Origin: Verrucomicrobiales bacterium
GTDB lineage: Bacteria > Verrucomicrobiota > Verrucomicrobiia > Verrucomicrobiales > SLCJ01
DNA length: 52,022 bases
Assembly: GCA_024636835.1 (NCBI GenBank)
Contig: JAGXGH010000038.1
Coordinates: 1-52,022 of the forward strand
Direction: 5' to 3'
Numbering within the stretch: position 1 is the first letter of the stretch; every line of letters starts with the position of its first letter. Below the pieces are notes generated by a model that had not been told where the DNA came from, searched no databases, and worked only from the letters and a program-made list of their open reading frames with translations. A program made the position numbers and the translations under genes. Below, piece after piece: positions 16,601 to 24,403 of the stretch.

Positions 16601-17358
16601 GGCTTCAGTGGGAGAAATGGTCCGGCGTCGGTGATCCAGCCCATTGCGGAAAGGAACGAGGTCGCCAGCTTGCGGCCATCGGGTGTCGTGCCGCCGAGAC
16701 CTTTCCATCCATCCTTGAGTTTGTTGACGAGCGTGGAGCGGCCAGCATCACCAAGCGCGGTTTTGGCAAGCTTGCCAAGAGCGGGGATATTTGCCTCCAC
16801 AAGATCCCCCGGCGCAGCTTCGACGATACCGTAAAAATCCTCGCTCAGGATAGGGGCGGATTTTCTCGAATTCTCACTTTGCTCGCGACGTTGGCGTCTC
16901 ACCCGCTCGTAGGGATCTTCGCTCTCAGAACCAGGTTCCGGCGCCTTGAGCACCTCACCCACCGATACCGATTGGGAACCAAGTGTCTCGATCAGCTTGG
17001 CATAAATTGCGGCCGCATCCTCATCAGGCAAAGCCGCGAGGGTCTGACCAACAGCCACCCAGTCGCCGAACATTACCGCCATGTTGAATGCATCCTCGGG
17101 GGCAAGGTCGGCACTTTTTCGCTGGTTCTTGGTGACAGCGAGCACTGCTTCCGGCGAACGGTCGAAGTTCATCGCACGCAGTTTTTCCGCAAGCTCCGCG
17201 CCCCCGTCCTCAGGTTCTTCGTTTGGTACCGGATCTTCCACCGGTGCAGGCGGAACGGGAATGGTTTCCGAGTCCTGGGCACGTGCGCTCGTCGCGATAA
17301 GCATCAGCGCTAAGGTCACCGCGTAGCGGGTGTGTGTGTGTGATAATCGATTTTTCAT
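13696..17358 (-). CDS. Very large membrane-anchored exported protein of the Bat-like operon
   Basis: Not recognised. The 1220-residue protein has a signal peptide (YAVTLALMLIATSARA, mature start QDSETIPVPPAP), a Pro/Glu-rich linker to about 50, a long helical body, a likely beta-rich region before the end (from about 930), and one transmembrane helix (YAVIAIVLAAIVAGIFWLM, about 1118-1136). A basic stop-transfer stretch (RRKKVER) and a cytoplasmic tail of about 80 residues follow. The 'exported body, one C-terminal helix, short cytoplasmic tail' plan resembles BatD proteins, but the length is far greater and I see no clear sequence match. It lies 31 bases downstream of the BatC-like gene, so it is probably in the moxR operon. 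Confidence 0.75.
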   Translation of the reverse strand: MKNRLSHTHTRYAVTLALMLIATSARAQDSETIPVPPAPVEDPVPNEEPEDGGAELAEKLRAMNFDRSPEAVLAVTKNQRKSADLAPEDAFNMAVMFGDWVAVGQTLAALPDEDAAAIYAKLIETLGSQSVSVGEVLKAPEPGSESEDPYERVRRQRREQSENSRKSAPILSEDFYGIVEAAPGDLVEANIPALGKLAKTALGDAGRSTLVNKLKDGWKGLGGTTPDGRKLATSFLSAMGWITDAGPFLPLKPEEWEDSDTTELVFAMEYFTQKGIAERDERQFQRAAEVCALLMKSSRFGNYTRPQFRLAMDRLVQLLPVLEQEQAIKLIREQLFKQTETLADLISIIGGLGQETAKGDDLPARVASLGTQHLLLEAMVTMEGELPPNAAVLVLNWLAEAEGCYRAGGVVAVDISQADRMMMRRYGMNREAEVNTLSTEQILATAPPMELLPRLNPGLAQRMELTLLKVQVLLPQEANLDLLREYVKKHPGLEREICQDVLAGWVSKRTKPAESEQVKRMRAMGYPIPTQLLQAGSGIPLTRLRQNQNIQHFKNLLNELREISPEPLDPSLIVQTFMTLHSGAEVYKLDDIIAIFGPPEEMVREELLELLGGMRERLGEQWRDPKPQQQAGTNRTEKEAKDEVSRGYRTALELAKRGIRAEDADWESFITRGQLFYDASQYEFERKVTLTEYVSLRDEAFSSFSKAAEIYAAKVPEMPRGQWNILPYQAWFFVMLGASDLAQLTTNTARTDPGLKAIGDAMRALPGEAADKHLEMFAEMLGEVFPRVPANVRQRFLGSGLKIVGEDHPVAATATKSLDYYRELLDEIQLRVRVDGPTSVGHSQPFGAFISLESTNQLLRESGGFGKYVQNKSPQQRGGQNHRDDFTKNIHAALDETFEVVSLIFHDTGVKPIDLPREGWVQTPLAYAVLRAKNAAVDRIPSIQMDMDFIDQPGQVVLPVMSQVQPIDARDETVKARPCDELSLDLVMDEREWSEGRVIVEIQASGQGIIPNLDEMFDCEREGFTLDAVDGNLVITQLTSDGTKIVAQADRNWQLTYVRKPDLRGDVMFPFPKLKDGVNPVSLNYQHYQDADLETIDAELANSGIKLVSEVGNAPRYAVIAIVLAAIVAGIFWLMRRKKVERTVMTEGLVTPENPTPFSTIAFLRRIRSDHGEQLSESDRTALSSQIREIESGFFSNDQAPSLDLAAIANKWLGVARKSS

Positions 17359-17389
17359 TGAATGAAGATGTGTTGGCTAATATCGTCGA

Positions 17390-18130
17390 TCAGGAGCCTG
17401 AGCCGGGCTCGAAGCGCTCCATACCCGCGCCTTTGTCCGGAGGACCGTCTCCCTCGCCGGGTTGTTTACCAGGTTGCTTACCGCGTTTCCCGCGTCGTTT
17501 GCCCATCTGCTCGCTAAGCCCCTGGTTGGCCATGCATTGCCCTTCTTTTGGCAGTGGGCGGCCCATCAATTCGGTCAAGCTGAGTCGCTGGAGCTCAACG
17601 GCGGACTCGAGGTTTTCTTGTTGTTTCAAGGAGTAATCCTTTTCACCCTGCGAAGCACTTTTTTCCGTCAGGAGGCGGAAGTTCTGACGCGACAATTCGG
17701 CCTCTTCCATCCATAATTCACGACTCGCCCCCTCCAGTCGCATTACCCATGCGGCATAATAATGAATGCGCCCGGCTAGTTCGCGGGCCTCGCGCTGGAA
17801 ATCCGTGGGCATCGATTTTATCGCCGTGTCGTCCAACAGCTTATCGGCCATGTCGATGGCAGCCACCGCATCGCCCGAGCGGTAGCGCGTGCGGATTTGG
17901 GCGAGATCGAGGCGGAGCTTCAGATCAAGGTTCTCGCTGTCAGTAAATTTAGCCGCCTCCTGATAGTATTCGGTAGCCTGCTGCCAGTTTTCCTGCCCCT
18001 CGGCGATCTCGGCTTTTTCCACCAGGGCATGAGCGTCATCGAGCGCGAGCCATTGCTGGCCACGACCGAAATGAAGCACCACCGCAGGAAGCGGAAGCAG
18101 GAGCCATATCAGTATTAGGAATTTTCTCAT
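17390..18130 (-). CDS. BatC-like TPR protein
   Basis: This 246-residue protein has an N-terminal hydrophobic segment (LILIWLLLPLPAVVLHF), TPR-like helices (NWQQATEYYQEAAKF and following, about 45-110) and a low-complexity basic, Gly/Pro-rich tail (GKRRGKRGKQPGKQPGEGDG). This is the usual plan of BatC in bat operons. The start overlaps the stop of the upstream vWA gene by 4 bases (ATGA), showing translational coupling. It likely acts as a scaffold on the periplasmic face for the two vWA proteins. The family name is inferred from layout and position. Confidence 0.7.
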   Translation of the reverse strand: MRKFLILIWLLLPLPAVVLHFGRGQQWLALDDAHALVEKAEIAEGQENWQQATEYYQEAAKFTDSENLDLKLRLDLAQIRTRYRSGDAVAAIDMADKLLDDTAIKSMPTDFQREARELAGRIHYYAAWVMRLEGASRELWMEEAELSRQNFRLLTEKSASQGEKDYSLKQQENLESAVELQRLSLTELMGRPLPKEGQCMANQGLSEQMGKRRGKRGKQPGKQPGEGDGPPDKGAGMERFEPGSGS

Positions 18131-19134
18131 GGAAGGTTGCGGGCTGAGGATTTCGACATGTCAGCGGCGCGGGGACGCCACGCGCTGCCAAACCATTCTA
18201 ACAAAAGAGGCACGAGGCAGAGTAAAATAGAGGAGGCTATAAGCACTATAAGCGCGGCCAAGCGTCTATCCGTTCGCCATTTTGCGGCTCCGGGCTGCTC
18301 GGTATTGAGCTTACTCAGTGCGTCGCTTGGGATCTGGCGAACATTGCAGTCAAAGTAGGTTCCACCGAGACGTCGTGACAGCTGCGAGAGATTGGCGGTA
18401 TCCTGACGGGAGTTATGTCCGTCGATGAACGTGCCGCGCGCGGAGTCGCCAACACCAGCGATGATGACGTTGGAAACCGACGAGGGCATGCGATCCAGCC
18501 CGCTAGGTGCCAAACTGTCGCCGTCCGAAATCACCAGTAAAGTCGTGGACTTCCGCGGCCAGTCTTTCATGAACTCGCCGACCTGATTGATGGATGCGAG
18601 AATGTCTGTCTTACCTGGTTTGTAGGTGATGTGGAATGGTGTGCCGCCGGCAAGATGTAGGATCAGCTCACGATCCTTGCACTCTTTGACCATCATCCGC
18701 GCCTCTGTATAAAAGCCCGCAGCGGAAAAACTCACATTGTCTCCCTGAACGCGATCGAGCACGGATTTCAGCACAGCCGATGCCCTGGCGTTACGTGTTA
18801 GCGCACCGCCCTCGCCCGCATCGGCCAGCAACATCGATGGCGACACATCCAACATCACCATCAGGTGTTGTGGAAGCCCCGTCTTTTTATTGCGTTCGGG
18901 CAGGTGGTTGTTGAATGCGATCAGCGTTACCAGCGACCATGCAACCCCAGCCACACCTAGCACTCGCAGCATCGGAGTCGCACGGGTCCAGATGCGAGGT
19001 TTCCCCGCCGGGCCGAAGGCGAGCACGTCAAGTCTAGCTACACGGCGTGCGTGCAGCCATTCGCCGAACACGGCGAGACCTGCTGCGGCTAACGCGGCCC
19101 AGAGAGCATAGAGATGGATCGATTCGGCAGTCAT
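18127..19134 (-). CDS. BatB-like membrane protein with von Willebrand A domain
   Basis: The 335-residue protein has two N-terminal transmembrane helices (LYALWAALAAAGLAVFGEWL and PMLRVLGVAGVAWSLVTLIAF), a vWA domain (about 88-270) with a MIDAS motif DVSPS (96-100) and LLVISDGDS, and a C-terminal helix (LAALIVLIASSILLCLVPLLL). Starting at the ATG that overlaps the previous stop (TGATG) removes an implausible 18-residue extension. vWA proteins of this class work with MoxR ATPases in metal-dependent protein contacts. It lies between the BatA-like and BatC-like genes, both overlapped, the classical Bat order. Confidence 0.85.
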   Translation of the reverse strand: MTAESIHLYALWAALAAAGLAVFGEWLHARRVARLDVLAFGPAGKPRIWTRATPMLRVLGVAGVAWSLVTLIAFNNHLPERNKKTGLPQHLMVMLDVSPSMLLADAGEGGALTRNARASAVLKSVLDRVQGDNVSFSAAGFYTEARMMVKECKDRELILHLAGGTPFHITYKPGKTDILASINQVGEFMKDWPRKSTTLLVISDGDSLAPSGLDRMPSSVSNVIIAGVGDSARGTFIDGHNSRQDTANLSQLSRRLGGTYFDCNVRQIPSDALSKLNTEQPGAAKWRTDRRLAALIVLIASSILLCLVPLLLEWFGSAWRPRAADMSKSSARNLP

Positions 19135-20066
19135 CACCAGGGAGAATATCGAAGGCCTAACAAAGAGAGGGCGTAAAGAAAAACACAAACTAGACCAGCA
19201 AGAGAAAACGGCGTGTAGGCGTCCACCCAGTCGGCAGTGGTCTGCTTGAAGCGAGCTTTCTGCATGCCGTCGATTTCGCGAAACACTTCATCCAAGGAGG
19301 CTTGGTCACCCGCCGTAAAAACCTTCCCACCCGTCCCTACGGCAACGGTTTCCATCCCCCCTGCACCCATACTCATACCGTTCTCACCGCCGGCGATCAT
19401 GATGCCGAATACACGGATCTTATCCTGTGCGAGTTCCTCCGCCACTGCGCGATCTCCACCGTTGGAGAAATCCGCACTTCCGCCGTCGCTGATCAGGATG
19501 ACGGCGCGGTCGCCTTCCTTGGTGCGGACGAGTTGGTCACGGCAGCCGCGAAGCGCGTTGGCAATCATCGTGCCGCCCATCCAGCTAGGCATGTTATTTG
19601 GGCGAACGTATTTAGTCGCGTTGGCGATTGCCGAAACATCCTTCGTCGGTGGCACCCAGTGGACGTATTCCGATCCGAAGATCGTCAGACCGAAGGCATC
19701 GCCTTTGCGGAAATTACAGAACTCTCGCGCGGCCTCGACGGCTGCTTCAAACCGGGTTCCCCCAGAGCCGAACGGCACGCCCATTGACCCGGAGACGTCG
19801 AGACAGAGGATGATATTGTTGAGCACCCTTTCTTCTTGCGGCGGAGCTGGCTTACGGGGGCCGGCAAGCATCAGAACAGCGATCGCCAACAGCAAGGCGG
19901 GGAGTGTTCCGGCGAAGTTCGTTAGAAACCGCAGCACACGCCCTTCTTTCTGGCGGCCATGATCGAAAGGCAGCGCCACCGGATGTCCGCGGCGCACCCA
20001 TTGCCAGAAAGCCCAAATTACAGGCAATGCGAGCAACCAAAGTAACTGAGGATTATGGAAACTCAT
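19134..20066 (-). CDS. BatA-like membrane protein with von Willebrand A domain
   Basis: The 310-residue protein has the BatA plan: an N-terminal helix (LLWLLALPVIWAFWQWV), a second helix (FAGTLPALLLAIAVLMLAG), a vWA domain with a complete MIDAS motif DVSGSM (90-95) and VILISDGG, and a C-terminal helix (PFSLAGLVCVFLYALSLLGL). The intact MIDAS predicts metal-dependent binding of partner proteins on the periplasmic side. Its start overlaps the stop of the previous gene by 4 bases. With DUF58 and MoxR upstream it forms a standard MoxR-vWA cluster. In Bacteroides and Leptospira such operons have been linked to oxygen or stress tolerance; the role here is unknown. Confidence 0.88.
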   Translation of the reverse strand: MSFHNPQLLWLLALPVIWAFWQWVRRGHPVALPFDHGRQKEGRVLRFLTNFAGTLPALLLAIAVLMLAGPRKPAPPQEERVLNNIILCLDVSGSMGVPFGSGGTRFEAAVEAAREFCNFRKGDAFGLTIFGSEYVHWVPPTKDVSAIANATKYVRPNNMPSWMGGTMIANALRGCRDQLVRTKEGDRAVILISDGGSADFSNGGDRAVAEELAQDKIRVFGIMIAGGENGMSMGAGGMETVAVGTGGKVFTAGDQASLDEVFREIDGMQKARFKQTTADWVDAYTPFSLAGLVCVFLYALSLLGLRYSPW

Positions 20067-20887
20067 GAGCCCGCCTCCTCCGGTGCAACGGTCATATGAC
20101 GGTATGGTTCCAGCAATCCGGCGATCTCCTGATGTGAAGCTCCGCCGGGACGGTGCAGCCAGCGCTCGAGTGCGAGCAACAACGCGCCCGCTTCGGGATT
20201 GCGCTTTATTGCTGCTAAGGATTCGGCCATGCGTTGCTCGGGCAGTGAAAGTTTTTCCCGCCAGTAGCCGGTCATTAGTCGCTCCAGTTCGGCTTGCCCC
20301 GACGCGGACAATTCACCTGAAGCCGCGGACTCTACCAAGGGTTGCATTCGCTCAGCGTAGCTCGGTGGCGGAAGTTCTTCCGTCACAACGATTTCAGATT
20401 TTTTCCTCCGTCCGAACCAAAGAAACGCTAACAGACCAAGTATCCACAATACGCCGAGCACCATCATCATCACGCGGTACCCTCCAAACCACGGGATAAC
20501 CCTCGGCACATAAGAGTTCAGCTTGCCTGTGTGATCTTGGGGCAAGATGGACATGACATTCACCGTCAATTCGCCCACTTCCATCGCCGGGCTGCCATCG
20601 GGGTTGACCAGATAGTCGGAGAGCCGATGCGGTCCGGACTCGAACCCGATGTAATGAAAATCGTAGACGAAACGCCCATCTGAGCTTGGTGTGATTTCCT
20701 CGATGCGTAGAATCAGAGGCGTGCGGTCGTCGAGTGCTTTGGGCAAATAGTCGCTGCGATTCAGGGTGATCTTGACGTCGCCCTCGATACCGATTCCGCG
20801 CTCGGATGCGGGTTCAGAAGCGAATGCACCGCAAGCCGTTAAGAGGAAACCCACGATCAGACGGACGATGATTTTCCGCGTAATCAT
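20063..20887 (-). CDS. Exported membrane protein of the MoxR operon (DUF4381-like layout)
   Basis: This 274-residue protein starts with a signal (MITRKIIVRLIVGFLLTACGAFA); LTAC could be a lipobox, so it may be a lipoprotein. A beta-rich exported part (about 25-130) is followed by one transmembrane helix (RVMMMVLGVLWILGLLAFLWF), a basic stop and a helical cytoplasmic tail (about 175-260). The tail LMTGYWREKLSLPEQRMAES resembles the cytoplasmic region of DUF4381/BatD-type proteins that lie beside DUF58 genes. Both ends overlap neighbours by 4 bases. It probably links the vWA proteins to the cytoplasmic MoxR/DUF58 side. Confidence 0.7.
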   Translation of the reverse strand: MITRKIIVRLIVGFLLTACGAFASEPASERGIGIEGDVKITLNRSDYLPKALDDRTPLILRIEEITPSSDGRFVYDFHYIGFESGPHRLSDYLVNPDGSPAMEVGELTVNVMSILPQDHTGKLNSYVPRVIPWFGGYRVMMMVLGVLWILGLLAFLWFGRRKKSEIVVTEELPPPSYAERMQPLVESAASGELSASGQAELERLMTGYWREKLSLPEQRMAESLAAIKRNPEAGALLLALERWLHRPGGASHQEIAGLLEPYRHMTVAPEEAGS

Positions 20888-21741
20888 CCGTTCCTCCTCG
20901 AGCTTTTACGGTTAGCGAGGAAATGACGAAGCCGCGCTACGATAGGATCGTCAGTCCCTAGTTTCATGTAGTCGACACCCGCCCGCGCCAGGGTGTGCGT
21001 TTCCTCTTCGGTTAAAAACTGACTGCGGCCATGGGCGGTGAAACTGTTGCCGGTTTCCGCCTCAACCCCACGAATAATCCCACCGCGTAAGCCGCCGCGC
21101 TCAGCGGGGTCTTCGAGATGAATCACTGCGCAATCGTGGTCATGTGCCATCAGTTTGATCGCAGGGATCGCGTCGGTGTCGTGCAGGTCACTGATGACGA
21201 TGAAAAGACAGCGCTGCTCCACACGTGGGATCAATTCGCGGACGCGTTTGCCTACGGTCGTGCTTTCGGTAAGCCGATAGTGGCGGAGCTGGTGCAGCCA
21301 CTGGAGGATGGTGCCGCGTGAAAGCGAGGGTGTGTGATGGAGTTCGCGGTCACCCACCGCCATCAGCCCCACTGGGTTCATGTGCTCAACGGCGGCAAGT
21401 GCGATACCGCCCGCGATCTGCACGGCCCAAGCATACTTGCTCATCGCTCGCGAGCTCACACACATCGATGCCGAAGTATCTACCAAAAGGTAAACAGGCA
21501 TCTGTTTCGGTGCTTCGTATTCCTTGACGTGGAATCTTCCAGTGCGCCCGGTCACTCGCCAGTCGATAAATTTCACCGGATCGCCCTGCTGATAAAGACG
21601 CGACTGCACATACTCGATACCCGCACCGAGGAAGGGCGAGCTTTCCTGACCATAAGTGAGCGCATCAGCGAGCCGCCGCACAGCGATCTCGAACTGCCGC
21701 GCGTCGAGCGGATCGTGGGTAATGGTGCCCTGGTCGCTCAT
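20884..21741 (-). CDS. DUF58 domain protein
   Basis: The 285-residue protein carries the DUF58 signature GDPVKFIDWRVTGRTGRFHV (53-72), followed by a vWA-like fold with DTSASM (88-93) and LFIVISDLHD. DUF58 proteins are standard partners of MoxR ATPases. No transmembrane segment is seen, so it should be cytoplasmic. The ATG at 21741, 7 bases after the moxR stop, is preferred; a longer frame would overlap moxR by 68 bases. The stop overlaps the next start by 4 bases. Confidence 0.9.
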   Translation of the reverse strand: MSDQGTITHDPLDARQFEIAVRRLADALTYGQESSPFLGAGIEYVQSRLYQQGDPVKFIDWRVTGRTGRFHVKEYEAPKQMPVYLLVDTSASMCVSSRAMSKYAWAVQIAGGIALAAVEHMNPVGLMAVGDRELHHTPSLSRGTILQWLHQLRHYRLTESTTVGKRVRELIPRVEQRCLFIVISDLHDTDAIPAIKLMAHDHDCAVIHLEDPAERGGLRGGIIRGVEAETGNSFTAHGRSQFLTEEETHTLARAGVDYMKLGTDDPIVARLRHFLANRKSSRRNG

Positions 21742-21748
21742 CGTAGAA

Positions 21749-22720
21749 TCAACCGAGTTTTTGAAGTAGCTCTTCCAAGACCTTCTCCGGTCTGCGACCT
21801 TCGGCAAGTGCTTCATAGCTCAGGCGAATGCGGTGGAGCACCACGTCTTCGGCGAGTTCGAAAAGATCCTCTGGCACCACGTAGTCGCGCCCCATCACGA
21901 AGGCGCGGGCACGTGCCGCTTGGACAATGGAAAGGCCTGCACGAGGTGAACAACCGAGCTCGATGGCCGAGTGCTCGCGGGTGAGCCGAACGAGCTCTAC
22001 ACAGTGCTTCATGAAGACTTCGCTCACATGAACGGACTGAACTTTCTCCATCGCCTCGACCAGATCTTCAACGCGGCAAACAGGTTCTCCACCTATCATA
22101 TCGAAGGCAGTCTTGGGCATTGCTCCGCCCTTCATGTGCTTGAGCCCCATGCTCAATTGCCGCCTGAGAACTTCCTCCTCCTGATCCGCAGTGGGGTAAT
22201 TCAGGCGGTGGCAGAGCATGAAACGGTCGAGCTGCGCTTCGGGAAGTTCGAAGGTGCCCGCCTGTTCGATAGGGTTCTGGGTGGCGATAACCAAAAAAGG
22301 AATGGGCAACTGATAAGACTCGTTTCCGATGGTGACTTTGCGTTCCTGCATCGCCTCCAGCAGCGCACTCTGAACTTTCGGAGCCGCGCGGTTGATTTCA
22401 TCAGCCAGTAGCAGGTTGGTGAAAACCGGGCCTTGGTGAGTGCTGAATTTTCCGGTCGCTTGATCGAGAAGCTCGGATCCGATGATATCCGAGGGCAGCA
22501 TGTCGATGGTGAACTGAACCCGGCTGAATTGAAGATCAACCGCTTTCGCCACCGAATTCACCAACAGCGTCTTCGCTGTTCCGGGGACACCTAACAAAAG
22601 CAAGTGCCCACCAGTCAACAGCGCGATCATCATACGCTCTACGACGACGTCCTGACCGACGACAACCTCACCGACGCGATCACGGACGGCTTGGACAAAA
22701 TTGTGGTTTGTATCATTCAT
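21749..22720 (-). CDS. moxR: MoxR-family AAA+ ATPase
   Basis: A cytoplasmic AAA+ chaperone of the MoxR group, 323 residues. Walker A is GVPGTAKT (44-51), Walker B LLLADEIN (103-110), sensor 1 IATQNP (145-150), with the arginine-finger region ELPEAQLDRF after it and the C-terminal lid containing GCSPRAGLSIVQAARARA. MoxR proteins use ATP to insert cofactors or assemble vWA-containing complexes. It is the first gene of the tightly packed operon. Upstream lies a 125-base gap holding a match to the motif found before the secretin-like genes. Confidence 0.95.
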   Translation of the reverse strand: MNDTNHNFVQAVRDRVGEVVVGQDVVVERMMIALLTGGHLLLLGVPGTAKTLLVNSVAKAVDLQFSRVQFTIDMLPSDIIGSELLDQATGKFSTHQGPVFTNLLLADEINRAAPKVQSALLEAMQERKVTIGNESYQLPIPFLVIATQNPIEQAGTFELPEAQLDRFMLCHRLNYPTADQEEEVLRRQLSMGLKHMKGGAMPKTAFDMIGGEPVCRVEDLVEAMEKVQSVHVSEVFMKHCVELVRLTREHSAIELGCSPRAGLSIVQAARARAFVMGRDYVVPEDLFELAEDVVLHRIRLSYEALAEGRRPEKVLEELLQKLG

Positions 22721-22814
22721 GAGTAAGGAGAAGTCTTGGCGTATGCTGGGTAAATGTTAATGCGATGACACCTTGTGTGTGAAACCTCGCAATCTGGCTA
22801 CTGGAATCGCAGGT

Positions 22815-22831
22815 ATTTGTTAGAACGACGA
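22815..22831 (-). promoter_or_regulatory. Match to the conserved upstream block, before moxR
   Basis: On the minus strand the sequence is TCGTCGTTCTAACAAAT. It shares CGTTCTARCAAA with the four copies upstream of the secretin-like family. It lies 15 bases after the stop of the thioredoxin-like gene and about 95 bases before moxR. If real, it ties the MoxR operon and the downstream family into one regulon. Flanking sequence is not conserved, so this copy is less certain than the others. Confidence 0.4.
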
Positions 22832-22845
22832 GCAGCTGAGGTTTG

Positions 22846-23907
22846 TTACGGAAGTCGCCCTTGTTTGTAAGATTCCAAGGCAGCATTGGCAGCAGTCAAT
22901 TCTGCAGGAGAGGCGGCAGTTACGGCTCTCCCCTGAAGGTCGAGAGCATCACCCTTGTCGCCATTGATAAACGCAATACGTGCGAGCGTTCCCAGCGCGG
23001 CACACTGCCCGTCGCCCTCGGCAGTGCTGAGAGGGGTGGCGATCTTGGCGGCAGCGGATTTAAGTTTCGCCGAGGCGTCTGATTTCGAGACCAGAACAGC
23101 GGCCACCGCATTGAGCACGGTAGAATTGCCCGCAAAGTCTTCTGCGAGGATTTTGGAGAAGAGCACAACGTCGTCATCCTGTTCACGAGCCATCATGAGA
23201 TCAAGCTGGAGCAGGGCACCGACGTAAAGGAAGTTCTCGGTCAGTGAATCATGCAATTCGGCAATAAGCTCTTCTGCTTTGTCCAAGTCACCAGCGGCGA
23301 TATGAGCCTTGGCCAGGTTCGCGAGTTCGGTGGCTTTCGCACTGAGTGAGGTGGATTTATCAGCCGAGCCACCCGACATTTCTCCAGTCGCTTTGGTGGA
23401 TGGCTCTGCGAGTAGCTTGACCAACATCGATTCCTCCATCGCCATCGGGTGGCCGATGTAAGCGATTTTTCCCTTTTTGTTGACGACAAACGCACAAGGG
23501 ATGCCGTTCTGGCCGGCTGCAGTGAGCCAATTTTTGCCCATGGTTCCCGCAGCGTCATCGACCGCCACGCGGTAGGTCATTTTCGATCCCATCTTTCTAA
23601 CAAATCCAGATACTGTCTGAGCGTCCTCACCAAGATTTTGGCCGATGACCACCAATCCCTTGGCCTTATGCTTTTTATAGATATCGTTGATGTGCGGGAT
23701 TGCCGAGATACAGGGGCCGCACCATGTGGCCCAGAACTCGACGATGTAAACCTTATCGCCCTCGAACTTCTGCACCGCCTCACCTTGAGCCCAACGCTTC
23801 GGCAGGGTATTCGGTGCGGGGTCGCCCACCTTTAAAGCTCCAGACGCGGAGTGTAGGGAGATTAGCGTAAAGAGTGCAGGGAGAAGTCGGGCAGTTGGTA
23901 TGGACAT
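22846..23907 (-). CDS. Exported thioredoxin-like (TlpA/ResA-type) protein with helical tail
   Basis: The 353-residue protein has a signal peptide (TARLLPALFTLISLHSASG), a TlpA-type thioredoxin domain (about 24-165) with the redox motif WCGPC (Cys63, Cys66) and the downstream strand GIPCAFVVNKKGKIAYIGHP with its cis-proline context. A helical, TPR-like tail (about 195-340) follows. It would reduce or shuttle disulfides, or act as a peroxiredoxin-like partner, outside the cytoplasm. The ATG directly before the signal peptide is chosen over an upstream in-frame start. It lies between the truncated secretin-like copy and moxR and may use the promoter left by that copy. Confidence 0.88.
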   Translation of the reverse strand: MSIPTARLLPALFTLISLHSASGALKVGDPAPNTLPKRWAQGEAVQKFEGDKVYIVEFWATWCGPCISAIPHINDIYKKHKAKGLVVIGQNLGEDAQTVSGFVRKMGSKMTYRVAVDDAAGTMGKNWLTAAGQNGIPCAFVVNKKGKIAYIGHPMAMEESMLVKLLAEPSTKATGEMSGGSADKSTSLSAKATELANLAKAHIAAGDLDKAEELIAELHDSLTENFLYVGALLQLDLMMAREQDDDVVLFSKILAEDFAGNSTVLNAVAAVLVSKSDASAKLKSAAAKIATPLSTAEGDGQCAALGTLARIAFINGDKGDALDLQGRAVTAASPAELTAANAALESYKQGRLP

Positions 23908-23960
23908 CCTAGTGTAAGCGCCTTGGCACTGTATTCTTGTTACCAAAATCGACAAAAGCG

Positions 23961-24071
23961 TCAAAGCCTAACTGACGAGCAATCGCCATCGATGACTTGG
24001 GCAGGAAGAGACGTCGCGGCAAGGGCAAATGCGCCAAGCATGAGCATGCTCAATTTTCTAGAAATCTTCAT
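23961..24071 (-). pseudogene. Truncated fourth copy of the secretin-core-like family
   Basis: The 36-residue frame has the family signal peptide (SMLMLGAFALAATSLPAQ) and the first mature residues VIDGD, then departs from the family (CSSVRL) and stops. Paralogue C reads MFLIGAFALGIASLHAQVVDGDYDPQG at the same place. The break falls near 23981, inside the codons after DGD. Everything upstream (leader and motif) is preserved. It may be a deletion remnant, or a signal-peptide leader reused to drive the thioredoxin-like gene that follows after 53 bases. Confidence 0.7.
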
Positions 24072-24257
24072 TGTTACTGGTGTTCTAGGTTGGGTGATTG
24101 AGTCATGTGAGTCTGATGAACTGCAGACGCTTGCGCAAGCCGTCCGCTTGGCCATCCGCACGATGCGGAGTGGTCATGGCAAAGAGGAGCAACGACTGAA
24201 AAACCATCCGCATTACTTAAGCTAACGAATCTGAAGTCCGTTTTGCTAGAACGAAAT
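24072..24257 (-). promoter_or_regulatory. Leader and conserved upstream block of the truncated copy
   Basis: ATTTCGTTCTAGCAAAAC (minus strand, 24240-24257) lies 169 bases before the truncated frame. The leader matches that of paralogue C at DNA level over most of its length. Within it are the 12-base palindrome GCTTGCGCAAGC (24129-24140) and the small hairpin CCGCA-CGA-TGCGG (24156-24168). Because no gene on this strand lies just upstream, the conservation here argues that the block is a start signal, not a terminator. The rest of the gap to 24403 shows nothing recognisable. Confidence 0.55.
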
Positions 24258-24403
24258 CAGACTCTTCTTATCTTCTAAGGCAAACGGAACGCAACCAATC
24301 CGTCCACTAGTTCGCGTGTCAGCTAATACACATTACACGCCACATATCCTCTTAAGTCGCTGATAACCAATAACGAGCGACCCGAAAACATGAACTTATT
24401 CTA

